Assembly: GCA_946415645.1 (NCBI GenBank)
Contig: CAMKTJ010000002.1
Location: 1-64,000, forward strand
DNA from: an uncultured Prevotellaceae bacterium
Lineage (GTDB): Bacteria; Bacteroidota; Bacteroidia; Bacteroidales; Bacteroidaceae
Direction: 5' to 3'
DNA: 64,000 bases
Shown here: positions 20,441 through 28,571 of the stretch, piece by piece
How the letters are laid out: the number at the start of each line of letters is the position of its first letter
How positions within the stretch are numbered: position 1 is the stretch's first letter
Position numbers and translations under genes: made by a program
The notes under the pieces: model-generated
What the model was told of the DNA's origin: nothing
What the model saw: only the letters and a program-made list of their open reading frames with translations
Database searches by the model: none

Positions 20441-21478
20441 AATAACTATCACTTTGATATAGTCTTTCAGATGATAGAGAGGATTACCGGCTCGGTTCTG
20501 AGAATCGGAGATGAGCAGGATGGTCTGACGGCCGTCCTCCAATCGAGGTCCTAAGCACATCCCCTCATAATTGGCAAGGTTTTTCCTTCCTATAAAGCGG
20601 ATTCCTGTGCTGAACGCATAGAGTAGCTTTTTGGGAAGGAATTTCTTTTCATCCATATCCTGTAACGGTTGGGTAAGGTCTGTTATAGGTTCACCCAAAC
20701 GTGGATTCACGCTATAGATACGTATGTGGCACTTGGCACCATTATAGTTCTGAGGAACGTTCAGTTCGCGTTCCATCACCAATAGGGTGGTATCATCTAC
20801 TGCCAGCAGCTCAGGTACGCCAAAAGCATAATGTCTGGGAGTACGTCTTGTGATGGGCGCATCTGTCTTGTAGGCATATTGGCAGAGAGGCTTTCCGTCG
20901 GCACTGAAGGATTGCAACCTCAGTAGGGTAGGCTGTGGGTTCTCTGGTGTGCTGGGAGCCGTAACGTCTGTACGCAGTCCCTGTTCTGTTGTTGTCCAGA
21001 AGATGCCCTGCTGGGTGTCATAGGCCAATGCCTCAAAGCCGTAGTTAGGAAAGATATTGGCGGTACTGAAGCAGTCGGGAACAGAAAGGCCGTGTCCCGT
21101 TGCTGTACCGTCTTCTGTGAGTTCCAGTATCTGCTGGTCGTTCTCTGCCGATACATAGAAGCCCTTCCCCGGTACATATACAATACCCTCGCTGTCACGT
21201 GCCTTTCCTAATGTCTGCGTGTTGTAGTGTTGGGCTATGAACTGCACTTCCTCTATCTCTCCCGAAGGCAGAAACCGTATGCTCACTTCCGTCCATCCGT
21301 CCGCTTCCTGCTTATCGCTTATCAAAGCATAGCGGTCGTCCTGTATATGTGTGATGCCGCTATAGTTACCTGCCGGCACGCCCCACTTCTTCAGGCTGTG
21401 TTGCTTCTGTACCTGCACCTCTTGCGCATAGAGCACAGGAGCCATCAACAGGGAAAGGAGTAGGGCAGCACTTCTCAT
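20438..21478 (-). CDS. Esterase-like activity of phytase family protein
   Basis: Signal peptide; GFEALAYDTQQGIFWTTTEQG, NYEGMCLGPRLEDGRQTILLISDSQN. Confidence 0.75.
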   Translation of the reverse strand: MRSAALLLSLLMAPVLYAQEVQVQKQHSLKKWGVPAGNYSGITHIQDDRYALISDKQEADGWTEVSIRFLPSGEIEEVQFIAQHYNTQTLGKARDSEGIVYVPGKGFYVSAENDQQILELTEDGTATGHGLSVPDCFSTANIFPNYGFEALAYDTQQGIFWTTTEQGLRTDVTAPSTPENPQPTLLRLQSFSADGKPLCQYAYKTDAPITRRTPRHYAFGVPELLAVDDTTLLVMERELNVPQNYNGAKCHIRIYSVNPRLGEPITDLTQPLQDMDEKKFLPKKLLYAFSTGIRFIGRKNLANYEGMCLGPRLEDGRQTILLISDSQNRAGNPLYHLKDYIKVIVI

Positions 21479-22785
21479 AATCGGGGGAAGTTAATGGTGA
21501 AGCGTGTCAGATGATCCGTAGGGTCTGTTAGCAGGCTGAAGGTGCAGCCATGCGACGTCAGTATGTCGCGTATGAGCAGCAAACCAATGCCCTGTCCCTG
21601 TGGCTTGGTAGAGTAGAAAGGTGTAAAGAGATGCTGGGCAGCCTCCGCCGAAATGCCACGTCCGTTATCGGTGATGGTAAGAGAAGCCCCCTCCCCGCTC
21701 CCCGAGGGGAGTGTCTCTTTCTGTTGAGAGGGTAGAGTAGATTTCACACTAATGGTAATAGAGCTAGGACTCTCCCCCAAAGGAGGAGCAGGGAGGGGGC
21801 TTCCAATACTCTCTATAGCATTCTTTACAATATTAATCAGAACCTGTTGGAAGAGGATGGTATCTAGGCGGACGGGTGCCGCTTCATCTGTCAGTTGGAA
21901 TTCTAACCTGACGCTTGCTGTATTGCATAGACTCTCCAGGAAGGGGCGGCAGGCATCCACCTCCTCGCTTAGGTCGCAAAGCTGCAACTGCGGCTGTGGT
22001 ATCTTCACTACATTAGCAAAGCGCGTAACGAACTCAGAAAGGTCCATCAAGCGTTCTTTTGCGTTCTTGGAAGAATCTTGAATTATAAATTTTGAATTTT
22101 GAATGATACCCACTATTCCTGCCACACTATTGTTAACCTCGTGTGCTATCATGCGGATAACACGTTCGTAGGCAGCCTTCTCCGCCTTGCGGACCTCATC
22201 CGTCAGAGATTCTATCAGGTAGAAGGGATGCTGGAAACCACGGTCGGGGAAGGAGAGGTGGTTGATGCGGAAGAGCTGAGGCTCACCAGGCAGGCGCACC
22301 GTTGTCTCCTGTCCGAGGGGCAGTTTATGCAGGGCTTCCTCAATGGATGGCGACAGCATCTGCTTGGCGGCAGGGTTCATAGATGTTATGTTACCGTCTA
22401 CATCACATTGCACAATGCCCATGGGGGATGCGTTGATAAGCAGGCTCAGGAAGGTGTATTGCTCTTCCAGTGTCAGATGCTCGGTGCGCAGGCGTGTCAG
22501 CAGTTCGTTGAAGGTGCGTACAATGATGTCTGCCTCGTGCTGGCCCGTTGGTGCCAGTCGGGTTGTCAGGTCCAGGTCGCGTACCAGTTCAATACCGCTG
22601 ACCAGTGTGTCGTAGGGGCGTAGTGTCTTCTGGTAAAAGAGCCACAGGTAAAGCGCCATCAGCACGACAGCCCCCTCCGTTATGTAGAACAGTCTGGGAT
22701 GACTGTTGAACGTAGCGTATAGTGTAACTGCCATCAGGGCGGCTATACTCAAAGCCAGGACGAGGAAGTAGTACTTAAGTTTCAA
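21475..22785 (-). CDS. Sensor histidine kinase (NtrY-like)
   Basis: HEVNNSVAGIVGI H-box, NAIES N-box, DNGRGIS, GIGLLLIRDIL. Confidence 0.9.
   Translation of the reverse strand: MKLKYYFLVLALSIAALMAVTLYATFNSHPRLFYITEGAVVLMALYLWLFYQKTLRPYDTLVSGIELVRDLDLTTRLAPTGQHEADIIVRTFNELLTRLRTEHLTLEEQYTFLSLLINASPMGIVQCDVDGNITSMNPAAKQMLSPSIEEALHKLPLGQETTVRLPGEPQLFRINHLSFPDRGFQHPFYLIESLTDEVRKAEKAAYERVIRMIAHEVNNSVAGIVGIIQNSKFIIQDSSKNAKERLMDLSEFVTRFANVVKIPQPQLQLCDLSEEVDACRPFLESLCNTASVRLEFQLTDEAAPVRLDTILFQQVLINIVKNAIESIGSPLPAPPLGESPSSITISVKSTLPSQQKETLPSGSGEGASLTITDNGRGISAEAAQHLFTPFYSTKPQGQGIGLLLIRDILTSHGCTFSLLTDPTDHLTRFTINFPRL
21684..21803. repeat. REPIN-like doublet of inverted GC-rich palindromes inside the kinase gene
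   Basis: GAAGCCCCCTCCCCGCTCCCCGAGGGGAGTGTC … CTCTCCCCCAAAGGAGGAGCAGGGAGGGGGCTTC. Confidence 0.8.
22074..22107. repeat. AATTTTG-type heptamer array inside the kinase gene
   Basis: aatcttgaattataaattttgaattttgaatg, encodes IIQNSKFIIQD. Confidence 0.8.
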
Positions 22786-22816
22786 TTTATTTTAGCGGTT
22801 AGTGGTTATTATTTTT

Positions 22817-22891
22817 CATTGAACATTGACCATTGAACATTGACCATTGAACATTGACCATTGAACATTGACCATTGACCATTGAACATTG
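22817..22891. repeat. Ten CATTGAA/CATTGAC heptamers between kinase and regulator genes
   Basis: Counted by eye. Confidence 0.95.
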
Positions 22892-22933
22892 TTTACGGTT
22901 AGCGAAGATTCTTCACTCTTCACTCTTCACTTT

Positions 22934-24328
22934 TTAAAGTCCATGCTTCTCTATCTTACGGTACAGGGCACCACGGCTGATGCCTAACTCCTTGGCTACC
23001 AGTGACAGGTTGCCGTTGTGTCTGGCTATGCTGGCTGCAATAGCTGTACGCTCCATAGAGTCCAGGGAAGCGCCCTCCACGCTCCCACTTTGGGGGAGTG
23101 CTATATCGCGATTTTGAGAAACTGATACAGAATTTCGGATATCCGCTACGGAGAGTTCACGGGATGAGCCCTCCCCCAATGGGGGAGCTGGGAGGGGGCT
23201 TCGCATCAGCAATGCCCTCTCTACCAGGTTCTTCAACTCACGGATGTTACCGCTGAAGGGTAGTGTTTGCAGGTAGGCAATAGCATCATCAGATGCCTTT
23301 ACCAGGGGCAGGTTATTCGCTGCGCAGGCCATCTGCAGGAAGTGATCCACCAGCAGGGGGATATCCTCCTTACGTTCCCGCAAGGGAGGCAGATGCAGAT
23401 TGATCAGGTTGATGCGGAAGAACAGATCCTCGCGGAAGGTATGTTCCTCCACCATCTTGCGCAGGTCGGCATTGGTAGCGCAGACCACTCGCACATCGGT
23501 CCGGCGGGTCTGACTGTCGCCCAGCACCTCGTAGGTCTGGTCCTGCAGTACACGTAGCAGCTTCACCTGACTGGCCAGCGAAAGTTCGCCTATCTCATCC
23601 AGAAAGATGGTACCGCCCTTTGCCAGTTCAAAGCGTCCCGTGCGGTCCGACTTGGCATCGGTAAAAGAGCCCATCTTATGACCGAACATCTCGCTCTCGA
23701 ACAACGATGTTGATATACCGCCCAAGTTTACCTTTACAAACGGACCGTTGGCTCTGCGGCTCTGGCGGTGAATAGCCTCGGCTATCAGTTCCTTACCTGT
23801 TCCGCTCTCTCCTGTGATAAGCACTGGTGCATTGGTAGGTGCCACACGGGCTACGGTAGAGTAAATATCAGACAATGAGGGAAGCCTCACCCCCAACAGC
23901 CTCACCCCCGGCCCCTCTCCCAAAGAGAGGGGGGAATTTTGAACTTTGGATTTTGAATTTTGAATCTGTCGGGCCGTTTCAATTCTCTCTAGCAGCACGC
24001 CATTATCCCATGGTTTGGTAATGAAGTCAAAGGCGCCGGCACGCATGCCCTGAACGGCCAGATCGATGGTTCCCCATGCCGTCATCAGTATGCAAGGCAG
24101 ATTAGGGCGGAACACCTTAATCTGCTTCAGCAGTGTCAGTCCCTCCTCACCGTCGGTAGAATTGCTGTAGTTCATATCCATCAACACCAGCTCTACTGTT
24201 GGCGTGTTGCGGATAATCTGTATGGCAGCCTTAGGTTCTTCTGCCAAGGCTACTTGGTAATCATTGCGCTCTAGTATGAGTTTTAGTGAAAGGCGTATAT
24301 TTTTATCGTCGTCAACTACGAGAATCAT
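22934..24328 (-). CDS. Sigma-54-dependent response regulator (NtrC/AtoC family)
   Basis: Receiver, GESGTGKELIAEAIHRQSRR (Walker A), GSFTDAKSDRTGRFE, FIS-type HTH C-terminus. Confidence 0.95.
   Translation of the reverse strand: MILVVDDDKNIRLSLKLILERNDYQVALAEEPKAAIQIIRNTPTVELVLMDMNYSNSTDGEEGLTLLKQIKVFRPNLPCILMTAWGTIDLAVQGMRAGAFDFITKPWDNGVLLERIETARQIQNSKSKVQNSPLSLGEGPGVRLLGVRLPSLSDIYSTVARVAPTNAPVLITGESGTGKELIAEAIHRQSRRANGPFVKVNLGGISTSLFESEMFGHKMGSFTDAKSDRTGRFELAKGGTIFLDEIGELSLASQVKLLRVLQDQTYEVLGDSQTRRTDVRVVCATNADLRKMVEEHTFREDLFFRINLINLHLPPLRERKEDIPLLVDHFLQMACAANNLPLVKASDDAIAYLQTLPFSGNIRELKNLVERALLMRSPLPAPPLGEGSSRELSVADIRNSVSVSQNRDIALPQSGSVEGASLDSMERTAIAASIARHNGNLSLVAKELGISRGALYRKIEKHGL
23068..23201. 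repeat. REPIN-like doublet inside the response-regulator gene
   Basis: AAGCGCCCTCCACGCTCCCACTTTGGGGGAGTG … GCCCTCCCCCAATGGGGGAGCTGGGAGGGGGCTTC. Confidence 0.8.
23887..23965. repeat. GC-rich palindrome plus AATTTTG heptamers inside the response-regulator gene
   Basis: Encodes IQNSKSKVQNSPLSLGEGPGVRLLGVRL between receiver and AAA+ domains. Confidence 0.8.
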
Positions 24329-24422
24329 TTCAGAATAGAAAATTTATTTTACCGCTACAAAGATAGTTTGTTTAATTCAAAGTTCAAAATTCGAAAATCA
24401 AAATTGTTTCGTTATTATCGTT

Positions 24423-24484
24423 GGCCGCCTTTCGTTATGACGTTATATTGTTATAACGGTATTACGATATCTTTTGGGGCGGCC
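24423..24484. repeat. 8-bp-period palindromic element, copy 1
   Basis: ggccgcct…cgttatgacgttatattgttataacggtattacgatat…gggcggcc. Confidence 0.8.
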
Positions 24485-24555
24485 TTTTCACTTTTGTCTT
24501 TTCTCTTTTCATTTTTATCTTCTCCTTCCCCTTCCTCGGGAGGGATGGGGAGGGG

Positions 24556-25854
24556 TTATTTCACTTTAATCTTCTCCTTGCCCTTATACTTACTCATGTC
24601 ATTGACTACAACCTGTTCGCCAGGTTCCAGTCCGCTTATTACCTCTATGTAGTCATAGTTACATTCGCCCAGCTTTACCTCGCGGGGCACAAGCAGGTTT
24701 CCCTCCTTGTTATTTTGAATTTTGAATTTTGAATTTTGAATTACAAATAAGGTATAGTCGCCGGGACCGCTGTAGAAGGAACCGTTGCGGATGCGCAGTA
24801 CATCATCCTTGATGCTGGTGATGACAAAGATCTCGGCAGGACGACCCGAACGCAGGCGAGGATGGCTCATATTGTCGGGCACAACGGTAAAGGTGATGGC
24901 ACCGCTTTGGCTAAGAGGTGTAACGGTATTGATGGAACCCTTCAGTCGTTCCTTGCCAATCTTTATGATAACCTCACCTCCCACACGTACACGCTCACTG
25001 TGGCTGTCGGATATTTCGCACTGAGCCTTGAAGTGACTCAGGTCGCTCACTACGGCAATCTTCTGTCCGGCACCTACGGTACTACCTATCTCATCAAAGA
25101 TATATGTTAGGGTGGCACGACGTGGCGAGCGTATCTTGGCATCGTCCAGAGTCCTGCGTTTCTCATTCAGTCCTTTCTCAAAGATGCCATTCTGCAGTTG
25201 CTGCATCTTCATCTCGGCTTTCTTAACCTTCTGCTCGTTGGCAAACTGTTGCTTCAGCTGGTTCAGTTGCAGTTGAGCTGTCCGCAGCGCTGTCTCTGCC
25301 TGATGCACACGGTTGCGGGTTCCTGAACCTAAACTGTCCAGATAAAGCTCGTTCCTGAGCTCTGCCTCCAACCCGGCTAGTTTCATCTCCTCCACCTCTA
25401 TCTGCATCTTGCGGTCCGACAGTTGGGTCTCGGTATTGGCCTTTAGCTGAGCCATCTGCTGATGCTTGATCTCCCGCTCGTCCAGAGCCTGGGCATAATC
25501 CATCTCTGCCGACTGCAAATCCAGACGCAAGAGTGGCGTTCCTACGTCCACGCTGTCACCGCTATGGGCATAAACCTCCAGTATCTTAGAGCTGATGGGC
25601 GAAACTATCACCTCCTCAAAGGCCGGTACAATGGTTCCTGTTGCCGAGACGCTGACATCTATGGTACCACGGTCCACCTCGCTGATGATGAGTGTTTTGC
25701 GGTCCAGCGATGTTATCATCTGTGTTCCTAACCATGTGGCTATACCCAGTACGGCCAGGAACCCGCCTGCCCACATTCCTGCTTTCTTTAACTTGCGTTT
25801 TCTTTGTACGCTGACAGGAATCTGCCTGTCCATTGTCTGATTATCGTCTTTCAT
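24556..25854 (-). CDS. HlyD/MacA-type periplasmic adaptor
   Basis: Single TM, long coiled coil, GTIVPAFEEVIVSPISSKILEVYAHSGDSVDVGTPLLRL lipoyl-like half; start moved to MKDDNQTM because the longer ORF begins in repeat DNA. Confidence 0.9.
   Translation of the reverse strand: MKDDNQTMDRQIPVSVQRKRKLKKAGMWAGGFLAVLGIATWLGTQMITSLDRKTLIISEVDRGTIDVSVSATGTIVPAFEEVIVSPISSKILEVYAHSGDSVDVGTPLLRLDLQSAEMDYAQALDEREIKHQQMAQLKANTETQLSDRKMQIEVEEMKLAGLEAELRNELYLDSLGSGTRNRVHQAETALRTAQLQLNQLKQQFANEQKVKKAEMKMQQLQNGIFEKGLNEKRRTLDDAKIRSPRRATLTYIFDEIGSTVGAGQKIAVVSDLSHFKAQCEISDSHSERVRVGGEVIIKIGKERLKGSINTVTPLSQSGAITFTVVPDNMSHPRLRSGRPAEIFVITSIKDDVLRIRNGSFYSGPGDYTLFVIQNSKFKIQNNKEGNLLVPREVKLGECNYDYIEVISGLEPGEQVVVNDMSKYKGKEKIKVK
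24711..24742. repeat. TATTTTGAATTTTGAATTTTGAATTTTGAATT heptamers inside the adaptor gene
   Basis: Encodes VIQNSKFKIQN. Confidence 0.9.
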
Positions 25855-25856
25855 AT

Positions 25857-25931
25857 CATTGAACATTGAGCATTGAACATTGAGCATTGAACATTGCAGT
25901 AGCAAATTTTTCACTCTTCACTCTTCACTCT
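25857..25931. repeat. CATTGAR plus TTCACTC heptamer arrays
   Basis: cattgaa/cattgag x5 then ttcactc x3, entering the stop of 25925-27187. Confidence 0.9.
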
Positions 25932-27187
25932 TTTAGTGCTTCTGTTATTCTACTTCTGCTGATTCTCCAGGCAGGGATGGCGGTGCCAAGGAGGACAACA
26001 ATTAATATATAAAGGTATACGCAGAGAGAAACGATGGGGAAGTGCGTCTCTATACTCTCGAACCAATGGTGGACGGCAGGATTTACATATATGCCTGTCT
26101 CGTAGGCATCGTTAGAAATCTGATATTGGAAGTAAATGGTGCAACCAATCAGTACACTGACGGTTATAAGTATCCACGCTTCACGTATGAAACCCCAGAA
26201 TACGCTCCACTTGGTTGCACCATATGCACGTTTAACGCCAGCTTCTTCTTTTCGCTGACGCATGTACATCAGCAGGGTGCCGAATACACCGAATGACAAG
26301 TTGATGGCGAAGAATGCCGCAATAAGTATGTTACGGCCCATGAGACGTCCATTACTCCTTCCCATCATGAAGTCGTTATATTCCCTGACGGTTTGTAACT
26401 TGCGGATGTAGCAATGTTCTGTCATCAGGCTATGTTGCAGTTCATGCTCGCATTTCTCTCTGAATTGCTCCACACTGACTCCTTTATGTAAGCGGACTAT
26501 GATGGGCATGTTGGTGAGTGACTGACCAAGTGTTGAGCAAATATAACTGTTAGTATGGTATTGATCCCATTTCCCTTGCCGTACGTCTTCTACTACGGCA
26601 CGGATATAGTATTCTCTGATTTCCTCCATCCATGAACTATATAGTTTAATCTTTCTTCCTGCCACATCGGTTTTTCCGAAAGCAACCATTGCCAGCGTTC
26701 GCGAAATGATAATGCTTTTGTCATCCTCGCAGTCATTCGTTAGTTCATTGGTAGGAACTTCGGGCGTCAACGACTGTATGCCGTAAGTATTGAATATTTG
26801 GGATTCACGTTGGAAATATACAGTCGGGAAGCGGGTATATGTGCTGTCTCCTGTTTTAAAATATGATATGTCCGAATCAAATCCCGGTGCAGAATAGACG
26901 GAACGGAAAGCGACCTCTACTTCCTCTATCTCCTGGATTTTCCTGAGCAACATCTCCTCCTCATGGTACAGTTCCTCTTTTCTGTTCATCCTTTCTGTCC
27001 GGTTCAAGGTGCTTGCCACCTCCATCCTGACCATTCTGTCTGGGTCGTAACCATAAGGAAGGTTGTATATGTATGCTTTCTCCAAAACAGGGGCGAACGT
27101 CCACCAGCAGATGATAGTAACAAGAATGAGTTCGAGGGAGAGCCAAAGGGACGTACTTTGGCAGAATATGTTTTTTAATGTTTTCAT
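25925..27187 (-). CDS. ABC transporter permease (FtsX/MacB-like), type A
   Basis: WLSLELILVTIICWWTFAP…AWRISRSRITEALKE, paralogous to 30199, 33729 and 36580 ORFs. Confidence 0.85.
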   Translation of the reverse strand: MKTLKNIFCQSTSLWLSLELILVTIICWWTFAPVLEKAYIYNLPYGYDPDRMVRMEVASTLNRTERMNRKEELYHEEEMLLRKIQEIEEVEVAFRSVYSAPGFDSDISYFKTGDSTYTRFPTVYFQRESQIFNTYGIQSLTPEVPTNELTNDCEDDKSIIISRTLAMVAFGKTDVAGRKIKLYSSWMEEIREYYIRAVVEDVRQGKWDQYHTNSYICSTLGQSLTNMPIIVRLHKGVSVEQFREKCEHELQHSLMTEHCYIRKLQTVREYNDFMMGRSNGRLMGRNILIAAFFAINLSFGVFGTLLMYMRQRKEEAGVKRAYGATKWSVFWGFIREAWILITVSVLIGCTIYFQYQISNDAYETGIYVNPAVHHWFESIETHFPIVSLCVYLYILIVVLLGTAIPAWRISRSRITEALKE

Positions 27188-28491
27188 TTCTTGGTCATCA
27201 TAGATTCAACAATAGGTTTTCTTAGGCTCAGCCATGCGGGCAATGTGGCAGCCAATATATTTAGCAGCGTGCAGATAAGCAGGGTGATGAGGAAGATGGC
27301 AGGGGCAAAGAACATTTCGCCCTCTATGATAGGTACACGGCCATAAAGTTCCAAGTTGTTAAACGAGAAGAATATGTAGAACACCCAGCTACGCCATACG
27401 TAGAGAACCAGCCAGGCCAAACACAAACCAATGAAACCGCCAATGAGTGTCAATCCCAGATTCTCCATTACAATCCGTCCAAGTAAGGTACGCCGTTTGG
27501 CTCCGAAAGCCTTGCGGATTGCCATCTCTGGCAGCCTGCGTTCCATACGACTGACCACCATACCACTCATATTCAGGGTAGGTACAAACAGCAGCATGAA
27601 TATGGCAACAACAATGTACCATTGCCAGTTCTTTTCGCTGGAATATGTATTGAACACCTCAGCTGACTGCTCCCATACTATATTATAATAGGATTCAAGA
27701 TCATCAAGGAAGTCCAAATCGTTCTCTTTATGTGCAGCATTGTAACGGGCTTCCACTTCTTTCAGTTCCTTTTTGAAATCCTTTAGTTTGTTGGAAGGAA
27801 CGCAGAATGAGAGTACGTGATTCTCCGTGCGGTAGTCATGGCCTTTATCCAACAACAGGCTGTCGGCAGAGTAGGGGAACCAGATATCGGCACAGCATTG
27901 TTCTGACAACATACTGGGTGTTTCCACTACGCCGCAGATGCGATAATTCCTGTTTTCAACACAAACGGTTTTCCCTGTCCCTTTTCCACCCTTACCAAAG
28001 AGTTGTTCACAGATTTCTTCCGTGATAACTGCCACACGCCTTTCATTGTCGAAATCGTCCTGTGTAAAGGGTGCCCCTTCGGTGAAAGTAAACTGATAAA
28101 AGCGGAAATAGTTAGGTTCAGTCAGTTTGACTACCACAGAGCGGTCATGTACCCCATCGGGCAGTTTCATATAGCAATCGCCCAACATCCATGTAGAGAT
28201 TTCAGCCTTTACGCATTCGGGTGTCTTCATTTGCTGGAATACATCGCGGTACATCTCTTGTGTGATATTAACAGTATAAGGTACAGAATCGTTACCGTTC
28301 CTGTTCCTTACGAATTCCAGTTTGTACGTCTTGCTTCGGTTCACCTCTGGCGCTATGTTAGCGGTCTTTATATAATATACTTCAGCAATGAGCATCGTAA
28401 AGGCAATGGCCAATGCCGTACCACAGATGTACATGGCGGAGTAGAGTTTCTCCTCCTTTATCATCAACAAAACTTGTCTAACACAATTCAT
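27184..28491 (-). CDS. ABC transporter permease (FtsX/MacB-like), type B
   Basis: RQVLLMIKEEKLYSAMYICGTALAIAFTM…RKPIVESMMTKK; overlaps the type A start. Confidence 0.85.
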   Translation of the reverse strand: MNCVRQVLLMIKEEKLYSAMYICGTALAIAFTMLIAEVYYIKTANIAPEVNRSKTYKLEFVRNRNGNDSVPYTVNITQEMYRDVFQQMKTPECVKAEISTWMLGDCYMKLPDGVHDRSVVVKLTEPNYFRFYQFTFTEGAPFTQDDFDNERRVAVITEEICEQLFGKGGKGTGKTVCVENRNYRICGVVETPSMLSEQCCADIWFPYSADSLLLDKGHDYRTENHVLSFCVPSNKLKDFKKELKEVEARYNAAHKENDLDFLDDLESYYNIVWEQSAEVFNTYSSEKNWQWYIVVAIFMLLFVPTLNMSGMVVSRMERRLPEMAIRKAFGAKRRTLLGRIVMENLGLTLIGGFIGLCLAWLVLYVWRSWVFYIFFSFNNLELYGRVPIIEGEMFFAPAIFLITLLICTLLNILAATLPAWLSLRKPIVESMMTKK

Positions 28492-28571
28492 AATTCACAA
28501 TTCATAATTCACAATTCATAATTTACAATTCATAGTTGCGCTAACCGCTAACCATTAACCGCTAATCGCTA
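28485..28571. repeat. AATTCAY then CTAACCN heptamer arrays spanning the TolC stop and the permease start
   Basis: acaattcataattcacaattcataattcacaattcataatttacaattcatagttgcgctaaccgctaaccattaaccgctaatcgcta. Confidence 0.9.

Noticed and set aside
25855-25914. Upstream N-terminal extension of the adaptor ORF (MKNLLLQCSMLNVQCSMFND)
   Set aside because: Encoded by CATTGAA heptamers; MKDDNQTM at 25854 is a better start.
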